Notes: generated from the letters alone by a model not told the origin. Positions 1 to 5,878 are shown, counted from the first letter of the stretch. The stretch: 8,920 nt of DNA from an uncultured Fusicatenibacter sp. (GCA_902493585.1 CABUPZ010000096.1:1-8920); one strand, 5' to 3'. Numbers and translations are program-made.

Positions 1-465
1 GTGGCAGGTACCTCAGCCAGCGGTGAGGATTACTGCATCTACATCCTCTTCTTTAAACATCTGTGCGATAGCCGGTCCGGTTTCACCTTTGAATTTCTCC
101 TGGTTTCCGCCGCCGCCCATGAATCCTGCGTGTACCGGAGCGCAGGCTCTGATGAAGCCTTCTGCTGCCAGCTCATGGATTCTGTCGATCGGGAACATGC
201 AGTTGATGTCTTTGTTAACATCACTGTTATCATATCCGCCGTGGGATACCATCAGTTCGCTTGATGGTGTGGTGTTCTCAATTTTTCTCCAGGTGAAGTC
301 ACCAGCAAGATTAAATCTTTCCTGGGATTTCTTATGAACACCTGCTGCTGTCGCAAGAGCGATAGACATGTCTTTCAGCTCTTTTGTTACAGGAGTCCAT
401 ACTGCCGGTGGAGTAATAGGAACGAAGATTTCAGATTGTAAACCTTTAACAACCGTTAAACTCAT
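1..465 (-). CDS. prdB: D-proline reductase selenoprotein subunit PrdB, 3' end cut by window
   Basis: PrdB is the selenocysteine subunit of D-proline reductase. Together with the pyruvoyl subunit from PrdA it reductively opens D-proline to 5-aminovalerate in the cytoplasm. The frame runs 150 codons from ATG at 465, meets TGA at 15-13, and continues Gly-Thr-Cys-His to the window edge. The context TAG-U-GTCH is the family's redox motif, so I read the TGA as selenocysteine 151, not as a stop. The part before it has the SHGGYDNSDVNKDINCMFPID segment and a glycine-rich FMGGGG stretch, as in PrdB and the related GrdB of glycine reductase. From memory the family is about 240 residues, so roughly 85-90 residues plus the SECIS hairpin lie outside. 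The start is fixed by a strong AAGGAGG site (471-480). The gene begins only 2 nt after the preceding small gene ends, so the two are probably translationally coupled. Confidence 0.95.
13..15 (-). other. In-frame UGA selenocysteine codon of prdB
   Basis: The plus-strand TCA is TGA on the coding strand, at codon 151 of prdB. The next codons read GGT ACC TGC CAC (Gly-Thr-Cys-His), giving U-G-T-C, a Sec-x-x-Cys redox pair at the place known for PrdB. A tRNA-Sec gene lies in the same window. The bacterial SECIS hairpin should follow the UGA directly, but only 12 nt of that region are present, so it cannot be seen. Confidence 0.93.
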
Positions 466-467
466 TT

Positions 468-764
468 TTAGACCTCCTTATTATCCAAACGCGTACGCAT
501 CTCTTCTTGTTTGCGCCGTTCTTTTTCAATGTTGCTGACATATTTCTCATTTATTTCCGGCCCGAGCTGTTCGGGGAAGCTCATATTCCATCCGATCTCC
601 TGTCCTACCTTAGGTTCGGTATCACAGATGAACATCCGCTTCGGGGCTTTAAAGAATCCAAGTCTTCCTTTCAGATCCACGCTGATGCTGCAGTCATCAA
701 CATCAACAACAACCCCTTCCATATAAATGATCTTGTCACCATAATGCAAACGCTCGTTGTTCAT
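468..764 (-). CDS. Small conserved protein between prdA and prdB
   Basis: This 98-residue protein has no function I can assign. It lies between prdA (14-nt gap) and prdB (2-nt gap), in the same direction, so it is very probably translated from the prd operon mRNA. Residues about 6-60 look beta-rich with alternating hydrophobics (YMEGVVVDVDDCSISVDL, then GRLGFFKAPKRMFICDTEP). Residues about 70-98 are a highly charged likely helix (NIEKERRKQEEMRTRLDNKE). There are two cysteines (25 and 47), no signal peptide and no membrane segment. Other clostridial prd clusters carry small hypothetical genes at this spot, and I recall a family named CBO2463/CBO2479, but I am not certain of the match. An in-frame TGA directly before the ATG at 764 rules out a longer start. 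The ribosome site is weak (GGGTG), which suggests coupling to prdA translation. A role in assembly or processing of the reductase is only a guess from context. Confidence 0.85.
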   Translation of the reverse strand: MNNERLHYGDKIIYMEGVVVDVDDCSISVDLKGRLGFFKAPKRMFICDTEPKVGQEIGWNMSFPEQLGPEINEKYVSNIEKERRKQEEMRTRLDNKEV

Positions 765-778
765 TCAAAACACCCGAT

Positions 779-2629
779 TTAGTCGTATTTTTCCTTACGT
801 TTCTGGCTCATCGGCAGAGACTGCTCATTATCAACAAGCTCAACTTTCTTGCCGTAAGCAGCTTCGATCAGCTCTACGTTTGTAGATTTAACGTTCGGAT
901 TCCACTTCTTCTCAGCAGCTTTAACTTCCTCGCCGCCCATTGCTGTCTTCAGCATAGCCAGAGCACGGATTGCATCCTCTTCGCAAAGAGTGTTGCAGCC
1001 AAGAACTTCGTTTTCAATACCAGACTCGGACTTGTTGTTATCAACCATGTATGTCATGTGTTTGTTACCAACTACCAGAGCTCCCTGTACTGCGCAGTAG
1101 GACATTCCAACTACCGGAACGCCTCTCATACCGATCTGCTCGATATGGCTTGCGAAGTCGATGTGGTTATTTCCGAAACCTTCTGTTGTAACGAAAGCTC
1201 CGTCTACGTCCATCATTTCTACGGTGTGTCCAACACGTTTGGATACATAGAACTTCTCTGCGTTGATCTGTGGGCTTCCTACAAATACAACGCCGCAGAG
1301 GTCAACTTCCGGATCATGCAGTGCTTCCAGAACCAGAGGCTCTCTCCAGTAATGTCTGGACATCTCTTTAGAAGCAGGTCCGATACAGGTCAGCGCATGG
1401 ATACATCCATCCAGAACCTCCAGCGGAGATACGCATACCGGAACATTTCCTAAGTCTACGTTTGCTCTTGCGCCAAGGATTCCAACAGGCTCTACAGGAA
1501 GGATGAAGTTATCATGCATAGCTCCCTGTCCCATGATTTCCTTAACGATAACGACTTTCTTCTTTCCAGGACGGCGAACCTGTTTCAGTTCCTCTGTATC
1601 AGAAACAAGGCTCTCATCCAGTTCTTTCATCACTTCACGGATTTCCTGAGTGATTACGTCAAAAGCAGTGTGGGCAGCCATAGGTCCACGACGCTCCATG
1701 TTTGTCTTCTCCTGGATCACGATGTTACCTTTGATAAAGATTTCTCCTTTATCCGGGCATCCAGGACGGTTCCACATGATGTTCTCATCCAGATATCCTT
1801 CGGAAGATCCGAACTCACCGATCTGAACTCCATCCTCATCAGTTCCTGTCAGCATCATTACAACGCCGTCCAGTACTCTTGTTACACCTGTACCAAGGTC
1901 AGCATCGCCTTCTTTTGTAGCGATCGGCTGTACGTCCATGATAGTCTCTGAGTAGGTGTGATACTTCTCAGGAGTAATGATCTCCAGGTGGAAATCTTTT
2001 ACAAGTTCCTGATTGTCGATAACTTCCTGCTCGATTCCTTCACGGATGTAAAGGGTCGTTCCTTCGATCTTTGTCTCAGGTCCTCTCTTAACCTCTGTAA
2101 TGTTAAAGTGTTTTCTTGTCAGAGTTCTTACAACTTTTTCTTCTTCAGCTTCTGCCGGTGCTGCTCCTGCTACAGTGCTCTCAGCGCCTGCCGGTACAGC
2201 AACTGCTGCTGCTCCGCCTGCTCCAAGTGCTCCAACCGGGATCTCAAGGTCGATATCCTTTCCTTCTCCGATGTGGATCTTCATAACACCGCCTGCTACC
2301 GGTGCTGCTGCCGGCGCTGCTACAGGTGCCGCTGCCGGTGCCGCTTCCTCTTCTTCCTCTTCTGCCGGTGCGCTCGGAGCTTTTACTCCATCCAGTACAT
2401 CAGCAGTCAGTGGGCAAAGAGAATCACAAGTTTTTGTCAATTTTGCTCCTAATACTTCTTCAATGGTCAGGCAGCCATCCAGGCTTAATAATCCGGAATC
2501 TACCAGATCATCAAAGATTGCCGGATCCTCCAGATTTGCCGGCTCAATTGTAATTCCAGCTTCGGCTCTGCAACACAATACCGCAGGATCATGAGCATGT
2601 TCTTTCGCTGTTTCAGCTGTGATTGACAT
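779..2629 (-). CDS. prdA: D-proline reductase proprotein PrdA (pyruvoyl enzyme precursor)
   Basis: PrdA is the 616-residue precursor of two D-proline reductase subunits. In the studied Clostridium sticklandii enzyme the proprotein is cut before a cysteine that becomes a pyruvoyl group, giving pieces of about 45 and 23 kDa. Here the likely site is Thr414-Cys415 in HALTCIGPAS (codons near 1390-1385). This would give a 414-residue N-terminal piece and a 202-residue C-terminal piece, in good agreement with those sizes. The N-terminal domain (1-83) has Cys19-Cys20 and a TCDSLCPLT motif (Cys68, Cys72). An Ala/Pro/Glu-rich linker (84-114) and a second Ala/Gly-rich linker (133-165) connect it to the main domain. 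A strong AAGGAGGG site at 2638-2645, 8 nt before the ATG, fixes the start. The 175-nt leader has several dyads. No in-frame UGA occurs. Cytoplasmic; it should associate with PrdB encoded downstream. Confidence 0.95.
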   Translation of the reverse strand: MSITAETAKEHAHDPAVLCCRAEAGITIEPANLEDPAIFDDLVDSGLLSLDGCLTIEEVLGAKLTKTCDSLCPLTADVLDGVKAPSAPAEEEEEEAAPAAAPVAAPAAAPVAGGVMKIHIGEGKDIDLEIPVGALGAGGAAAVAVPAGAESTVAGAAPAEAEEEKVVRTLTRKHFNITEVKRGPETKIEGTTLYIREGIEQEVIDNQELVKDFHLEIITPEKYHTYSETIMDVQPIATKEGDADLGTGVTRVLDGVVMMLTGTDEDGVQIGEFGSSEGYLDENIMWNRPGCPDKGEIFIKGNIVIQEKTNMERRGPMAAHTAFDVITQEIREVMKELDESLVSDTEELKQVRRPGKKKVVIVKEIMGQGAMHDNFILPVEPVGILGARANVDLGNVPVCVSPLEVLDGCIHALTCIGPASKEMSRHYWREPLVLEALHDPEVDLCGVVFVGSPQINAEKFYVSKRVGHTVEMMDVDGAFVTTEGFGNNHIDFASHIEQIGMRGVPVVGMSYCAVQGALVVGNKHMTYMVDNNKSESGIENEVLGCNTLCEEDAIRALAMLKTAMGGEEVKAAEKKWNPNVKSTNVELIEAAYGKKVELVDNEQSLPMSQKRKEKYD

Positions 2630-2637
2630 ATTGTTTT

Positions 2638-2645
2638 CCCTCCTT
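2638..2645 (-). promoter_or_regulatory. Strong ribosome binding site of prdA
   Basis: AAGGAGGG on the coding strand, 8 nt before ATG 2629. It confirms the start of PrdA and predicts high translation, as expected for an abundant fermentation enzyme. Confidence 0.8.
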
Positions 2646-2663
2646 GTTTGGTTTGCTTAAGTC

Positions 2664-2677
2664 AGCCCTTATGGGCT
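2664..2677 (-). repeat. Small hairpin in the prdA leader
   Basis: AGCCC and GGGCT form a perfect 5-bp stem with a 4-nt loop, about 19 nt upstream of the prdA ribosome site. There is no T run beside it, so it is not a terminator. It could be a minor leader structure or chance. Confidence 0.4.
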
Positions 2678-2681
2678 TGTT

Positions 2682-2693
2682 TGTATATATACA
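2682..2693. repeat. 12-bp perfect palindrome TGTATATATACA in the prdC-prdA gap
   Basis: TGTATATATACA reads the same on both strands. It lies between the large hairpin (2730-2763) and the prdA ribosome site. It could be a regulator operator or contain a -10-like TATATA for a prdA promoter, but I see no matching -35 box at 16-18 bp. It is AT-rich, so chance is possible. Confidence 0.4.
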
Positions 2694-2729
2694 GTCATAT
2701 ATCCGCCGGGAGGAGTCCTCTCTTCTCTC

Positions 2730-2763
2730 CCAGGACAAAAGAATCGGGGATCTTCTGTCCTGG
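2730..2763 (-). other. Long stem-loop in the prdC-prdA intergenic leader
   Basis: In the minus-strand RNA, CCAGGACAGAAGA pairs with TCTTTTGTCCTGG: 13 consecutive pairs including one G-U, with an 8-nt loop TCCCCGAT. Eight pairs at the base are perfect Watson-Crick. Flanking CCG (2766-2764) can also pair with CGG near 2703-2707, which would enclose the element and a neighbouring purine-rich segment. No U run follows, so it is not an ordinary intrinsic terminator. It could stabilise or process the mRNA between prdC and prdA, or be part of a leader controlling prdA. Confidence 0.6.
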
Positions 2764-2804
2764 CGGTACATGACAGTAATACCGTTGTTTTCCGGGAACC
2801 GATA

Positions 2805-4205
2805 TTAAAAATCGATATCCTGGCTTACCTCTTTTGAGATCTTCAGAGATCTGTAAAGAGGATGTCCAACCGCTCTCATAACGTGGTCTGTCTGATGGAA
2901 TACCTTCAGTCCCATCTTCGGGCCTGATGCCATAACAGTATTGGAGCAGTCAGAGCAGTTTCCGATAATGATGTATTCACATTTATCTTTCTTAAACTGC
3001 AGGTTGTTCTTTACCTGTCCCGGACAGTTTCCAGGACGCAGACATTTCAGCGGTGCGCCCGGCTTGCTTTCGATCGCCTGTTTACATCTGCATACAGATA
3101 CGACCTTTCCATTCATCTTCTCAGCAATCTCACGCATACGGTCTTCGCTTCCGCCGCATGCACAGACTAAAAGTCCTACATTTGCCCCGTGAAGATCCGG
3201 GAACTCTACGCTGACAAGGATTCCTCCCGTTGTCTTAGTGATCGGCTCGTCTACCGTAGTGGACTTTCCTGTGAAAGCTCCGCCCATTACGATCTCGCCG
3301 TACTCGCCGTCGATTCCGCCGGCCTTTTCAATCAACTCTCCGACGCTGACGCCTACCGGTACATCCATGAATACATGTGCGGCATTTCCGCCATTGAGTT
3401 TTCCACGGACAGTCAGATTCTTGGTGATGCAAGGCTTCTTCTCATCAATAGCCTCTGCCACCTTTGCAGCGGTCTCCAGGTTCACAACTACGGATCTTGC
3501 CGCAGAAGGAAGCTGTGTAGGAAGAAGGTTTACCCCAAGACATTCTCTTACGACCGCACGCTCTTCTCCCATCGGATAGATGTCTGCCAGGAAGTGCATG
3601 GAAATATCAGCCTCATCCTTGAGAGCCGCATCCAGCTTCTTGATAGCATCGTGATGCTTTTTCTTGATTGCGAAGATCGCTTTATCCGCATGTGTGATCT
3701 CCATACAGTATTTCACGCCGCGGATTACTTTATCGGTCTGTTCTACCAGCTGTTTAATGTTATGTTCCAGTCCCGGTTCACACTCCGCCGCATTTACCAG
3801 GATATAGCTGTGCTCCAGCTTAAAGTCTGCCGGAAGCTCCGGATTGATCTCAGGATCCAGCTCAGCCAGAGGTGTCTCTGCCAGATTGATATTCAGCTTT
3901 ACGCCAGTCGGGAATCCTGCCCCGCCCATACCTACGATACCAGCCGCCTTTACCATGTCCAGTTTGCTGGCGTCTTCCGGCACATCGATCGGAACAAATT
4001 CATCTGGCTGTTCTGCCGCCGGTTCAATAATGATCCTGTCGTCAGTAATCTCTGTTACTTTTCCGTACACGCTGGAAAAAATGTTTGCTCCCAGCCCTGT
4101 CGGTGCAGCAATGAGAGTGCCTTTTTTCACGTCCGCCCCAACCTCAACACAGGGAGCACATGGTGCACCAACGTGCTGACGCAATAAAATTTGTACGTTT
4201 CCCAT
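2805..4205 (-). CDS. prdC: Proline reductase-associated electron transfer protein PrdC (RnfC-like)
   Basis: PrdC is an RnfC-related protein that regularly accompanies proline reductase and is thought to pass electrons to it. This copy is 466 residues. The N-terminal part (1-60) is an RnfC-type sandwich domain with a GAPCAPC motif (Cys16, Cys19). A flavin/nucleotide-binding-like core follows, with GIVGMGGAGFPTG (89-101) and NAAECEPG (138-145). An SLBB-like segment lies near 271-300. The C-terminal third is cysteine-rich: CACGG (348-352), CRC (372-374), Cys388, Cys394, Cys409, and CSDC (417-420). The two classical CxxCxxCxxxCP ferredoxin sites of RnfC are not evident. Several PrdC proteins in other clostridia contain selenocysteine; here the frame is open with no in-frame UGA. 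The start is supported by AAAGGAG at 4215-4221. The gene lies 162 nt downstream of selC on the same strand and may share its transcript. Confidence 0.92.
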   Translation of the reverse strand: MGNVQILLRQHVGAPCAPCVEVGADVKKGTLIAAPTGLGANIFSSVYGKVTEITDDRIIIEPAAEQPDEFVPIDVPEDASKLDMVKAAGIVGMGGAGFPTGVKLNINLAETPLAELDPEINPELPADFKLEHSYILVNAAECEPGLEHNIKQLVEQTDKVIRGVKYCMEITHADKAIFAIKKKHHDAIKKLDAALKDEADISMHFLADIYPMGEERAVVRECLGVNLLPTQLPSAARSVVVNLETAAKVAEAIDEKKPCITKNLTVRGKLNGGNAAHVFMDVPVGVSVGELIEKAGGIDGEYGEIVMGGAFTGKSTTVDEPITKTTGGILVSVEFPDLHGANVGLLVCACGGSEDRMREIAEKMNGKVVSVCRCKQAIESKPGAPLKCLRPGNCPGQVKNNLQFKKDKCEYIIIGNCSDCSNTVMASGPKMGLKVFHQTDHVMRAVGHPLYRSLKISKEVSQDIDF

Positions 4206-4214
4206 GACACATAT

Positions 4215-4221
4215 CTCCTTT
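4215..4221 (-). promoter_or_regulatory. Ribosome binding site of prdC
   Basis: AAAGGAG on the coding strand, 9 nt before ATG 4205. A second ATG lies just upstream but is out of frame, so this site decides the start. Confidence 0.75.
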
Positions 4222-4327
4222 TTCTTTTTTATAAGTAAAAGTGAAACTTGCCAGTCTCCTTACTTATTCTTTTTTCCTTACTTTCATACGCATCTTTCAC
4301 GCATGACTTATAAAAAATATCTATGGA

Positions 4328-4361
4328 AACATTTTTGCGATTTTTTTAACAGCAAAATGTT
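4328..4361. repeat. Imperfect inverted repeat just downstream of selC
   Basis: AACATTTTTGC (4328-4338) and GCAAAATGTT (4352-4361) can pair with one bulged base around a 13-nt AT-rich loop. On the selC transcript it begins 6 nt after the tRNA CCA end, and a run of six Ts comes about 12 nt later. The stem is AT-rich and the T run is not adjacent, so it is a weak terminator candidate at best. It could equally be a 3'-processing structure or chance. Confidence 0.35.
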
Positions 4362-4367
4362 CTTTTC

Positions 4368-4465
4368 TGGCGAGGGCATGTGGGAATCGAACCCACCCAG
4401 GACGCTCTTAACGCCCCACACTGGTTTTGAAGACCAGGAAGCACACCAGTTACTCATCTACCCCC
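4368..4465 (-). tRNA. selC: tRNA-Sec (anticodon UCA)
   Basis: This gene makes the tRNA that inserts selenocysteine at UGA. It is 98 nt including an encoded GCCA end, a length typical of bacterial tRNA-Sec and longer than ordinary tRNAs. The anticodon stem CTGGT/ACCAG encloses the loop CTTCAAA, giving anticodon TCA (4428-4430). The T arm is GTGGG-TTCGATT-CCCAC. The extra arm is long: GGGGCGT pairs with GCGTCCT, using several G-U pairs, around a 5-nt loop. The acceptor GGGGGTA pairs with TGCCCTC with two G-U pairs. The D arm pairs less regularly. It is the natural partner of the UGA codon in prdB. A good promoter lies just upstream (4498-4526). Such genes often sit near selA/selB; here it is inside the proline reductase locus. 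Confidence 0.96.
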
Positions 4466-4497
4466 ATATTTCAAGAAACGCCTCTCGACGCATAGAC

Positions 4498-4526
4498 AAT
4501 TTACCACAGTTCGCGGCAAATTTCAA
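4498..4526 (-). promoter_or_regulatory. Predicted selC promoter (possibly also reads prdC)
   Basis: On the minus strand TTGAAA (4526-4521) is followed after exactly 17 bp by TAAATT (4503-4498). A TGG directly before the -10 box gives an extended -10 form. An A/T-rich block lies just upstream of the -35 box, like an UP element. Transcription would start near 4491, about 25 nt before the mature tRNA. No equally good promoter is visible between selC and prdC. Confidence 0.6.
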
Positions 4527-4573
4527 CAAAAATATTTTTATTTTTCAACCACTTGTATTTTAGCAAATAATCG

Positions 4574-4602
4574 TTGACTTTTCAAGGCTTTTCCCTCATA
4601 AT
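4574..4602 (+). promoter_or_regulatory. Predicted prdF promoter
   Basis: TTGACT (4574-4579) and CATAAT (4597-4602) each match the sigma-A consensus in 5 of 6 bases, with a 17-bp spacer. Transcription would start near 4609 and leave a leader of about 170 nt before the prdF ATG. A weaker alternative closer to the gene is TTGATT (4702-4707) with TATATT (4727-4732), spacer 19. Confidence 0.55.
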
Positions 4603-4613
4603 TGTAATTACCG

Positions 4614-4643
4614 ACTAGACGGCATACTAGAATAGGGTCTAGT
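4614..4643 (+). repeat. Inverted repeat ACTAGAC / GTCTAGT at the start of the prdF leader
   Basis: ACTAGAC (4614-4620) and GTCTAGT (4637-4643) are perfect 7-bp arms around a 16-nt loop that holds a third CTAG. It begins about 5 nt after the predicted start point, so it could be an operator or the first hairpin of the leader RNA. Confidence 0.5.
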
Positions 4644-4644
4644 T

Positions 4645-4668
4645 CCCGTTTTCTTCGACAAAACAGGG
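4645..4668 (+). repeat. Second hairpin of the prdF leader
   Basis: CCCGTTTT (4645-4652) can pair with AAAACAGGG (4660-4668), leaving one bulged A and a 7-nt loop. It starts one base after the first repeat and is followed by ATTTTGAC, a short T run. It may be a weak attenuator or a leader stem. The T run is too short for a confident terminator. Confidence 0.45.
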
Positions 4669-4766
4669 ATTTTGACAAGACCTCCGAGACAGATTTGGAA
4701 CTTGATTTTCTCTTTTTTGTCACATTTATATTTATTGACATTTTCTATAAATATTTTTACTTACTC

Positions 4767-4775
4767 AAAGGAGGA
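4767..4775 (+). promoter_or_regulatory. Strong ribosome binding site of prdF
   Basis: AAAGGAGGA ends 6 nt (all T) before ATG 4782. It decides for this start over an in-frame ATG at 4695, which has no ribosome site and would add 29 hydrophobic residues unlike the family. Confidence 0.85.
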
Positions 4776-4781
4776 TTTTTT

Positions 4782-5816
4782 ATGGAACTGCATCCAAAAT
4801 TAAACCTTGACAGCTTTGAGGCATCTTTTCTGGCTGTCGATACGCATACTGTAGGAGAGTTTACCCGTATCGTTGTTTCCGGTTTCCCGAAGCTTGAGGG
4901 AAATACGATGATCGAGAGAAAGCATTATCTCGCCGAGCATTATGATCATTTCCGTCAGGCTTTGATGTATGAGCCGAGGGGACACCATGATATGTTCGGA
5001 GCCATCGTAGTAGAACCGATCAATCCGGAAGCTGACTTTGGAGTATTTTTCATGGATACAGGCGAATACTTGAATATGTGTGGTCACGGAACCATCGGTA
5101 CAGTCACGGCTCTTATTGAAACAGGCCTGATGCCAGCTACAGAGCCTGTGACAGAAGTTGTACTGGAGGCTCCAGCAGGACTCATCCGCACAAAAGCAGA
5201 AGTTAAAAACGGAAAAGTAGTCAGCGTTACTCTGACAAACGTACCGGCTTTCCTTTATAAAAAAGATTTAAAAACTGTTGTAGACGGCAAAGAAATCACC
5301 TACGACATCGCATTCGGCGGCAGCTTTTTCGCCCTGATCGATGCGGAACAGCCGGCTCTTAATCTCCATGTAGATCCTAAAACCGTACCATTTTTCCAGG
5401 ATTTCGGGATGAAGCTTCTTGACAATGTCAACCGTGAAGTTGAGATCCAACATCCGACTCTGGATATAACAAGCGTGGATCTTGCTGAATTCTACTGTCA
5501 TACCGACACACCAGGATGCAGCCGCCGTAACGTGGTCATTTTCGGAAATCATATGGCCGACCGTTCTCCTTGTGGAACCGGGACAAGCGCAAAACTTGCC
5601 ACCCTGTACGCAAAAGGTGAAATCCAGATCGGGGAACCGTTTATCTACGAAAGCTTCATAGGTTCCAAGTTTAAAGGCGTTATTCTCGGCGAAGCAAAAG
5701 CCGGTGATTATGACGCCATTATCCCGCAGATCACTGGATCTGCCTACATTACAGGCCTTTCCACCTATGTCATCGACAAGGATGATCCTCTGAAATACGG
5801 GTTCCAGGTGGGCTAG
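4782..5816 (+). CDS. prdF: Proline racemase PrdF
   Basis: This 344-residue cytoplasmic enzyme interconverts L- and D-proline without a cofactor, supplying D-proline to the reductase. The two catalytic cysteines of the family are visible: Cys100 in NMCGHGTIG and Cys264 in DRSPCGTGTSA. The N-terminal VDTHTVGEFTRIV segment and length (about 335-345 residues) are typical. Because both cysteines are kept, it is not a hydroxyproline dehydratase (which has Thr in the second site). A 4-hydroxyproline epimerase cannot be fully excluded by eye, but the prd neighbourhood argues for proline racemase. It is divergent from selC/prdC, whereas in the Clostridioides difficile prd cluster, as I recall it, prdF is at the 3' end of the same operon. 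It has its own promoter, a long structured leader, and a strong terminator 32 bp downstream. Confidence 0.93.
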   Translation: MELHPKLNLDSFEASFLAVDTHTVGEFTRIVVSGFPKLEGNTMIERKHYLAEHYDHFRQALMYEPRGHHDMFGAIVVEPINPEADFGVFFMDTGEYLNMCGHGTIGTVTALIETGLMPATEPVTEVVLEAPAGLIRTKAEVKNGKVVSVTLTNVPAFLYKKDLKTVVDGKEITYDIAFGGSFFALIDAEQPALNLHVDPKTVPFFQDFGMKLLDNVNREVEIQHPTLDITSVDLAEFYCHTDTPGCSRRNVVIFGNHMADRSPCGTGTSAKLATLYAKGEIQIGEPFIYESFIGSKFKGVILGEAKAGDYDAIIPQITGSAYITGLSTYVIDKDDPLKYGFQVG

Positions 5817-5841
5817 GCGGATACCTCCGGGATCTGACTGC

Positions 5842-5878
5842 AAAAAGGCGGGGCGGCAAACACCGCCCCGTTTTTCTT
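5842..5878 (+). terminator. Strong intrinsic terminator after prdF
   Basis: CGGGGCGG (5849-5856) and CCGCCCCG (5863-5870) form a perfect 8-bp GC stem with a 6-nt loop, followed by TTTTTCTT. An A5 run lies before the stem, so it could also work on the minus strand. It should end most prdF transcripts before the TetR gene. Confidence 0.93.

Larger units (their letters stand above)
4466..4781. other. Divergent selC / prdF intergenic control region
   Basis: This 316-bp stretch has no credible gene. It holds a minus-strand promoter for selC (4498-4526), an A/T-rich block including the 12-bp palindrome AAAAATATTTTT (4528-4539), a short dyad TATTT-TAGC-AAATA (4556-4569), a plus-strand promoter for prdF (4574-4602), and two adjacent hairpins in the prdF leader. 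Only 47 bp separate the two -35 boxes, so one regulator bound between them could act on both directions. Confidence 0.65.

Noticed and set aside
1958..2594. Two overlapping 164-codon plus-strand frames opposite the start of prdA
   Set aside because: They come from the Ala/Pro/Glu-rich linker codons of prdA read backwards; the low-complexity composition explains the lack of stops.
2730..2763. Hairpin after prdC read as an intrinsic terminator
   Set aside because: The stem is good, but the sequence after it is purine-rich (GAGAGAAGAG), with no T run on the minus strand.
2613..2771. Possible 52-codon leader ORF on the minus strand overlapping the prdA start
   Set aside because: It has an ATG at 2771 and ends inside prdA, which could suggest coupling, but there is no ribosome site and it runs through the strong hairpin; probably chance.
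3189..4187. 332-codon open frame on the plus strand, opposite prdC
   Set aside because: It is the antisense shadow of a clear prdC gene, has no ribosome site, and its product is Cys/Arg/Ser-rich with no family resemblance.
4204..4563. 119-codon plus-strand frame across selC
   Set aside because: It covers the antisense of tRNA-Sec and the selC promoter, and has no ribosome site.
4206..4780. Sigma-54 (-24/-12) promoter upstream of prdC or prdF
   Set aside because: A TGGCA occurs near 4248-4252 on the minus strand, but no TTGC lies at the required spacing; no convincing site was found by eye.
5268..5843. 191-codon minus-strand frame opposite prdF
   Set aside because: Shadow of the racemase gene; it runs through the prdF stop region and has no recognisable features.
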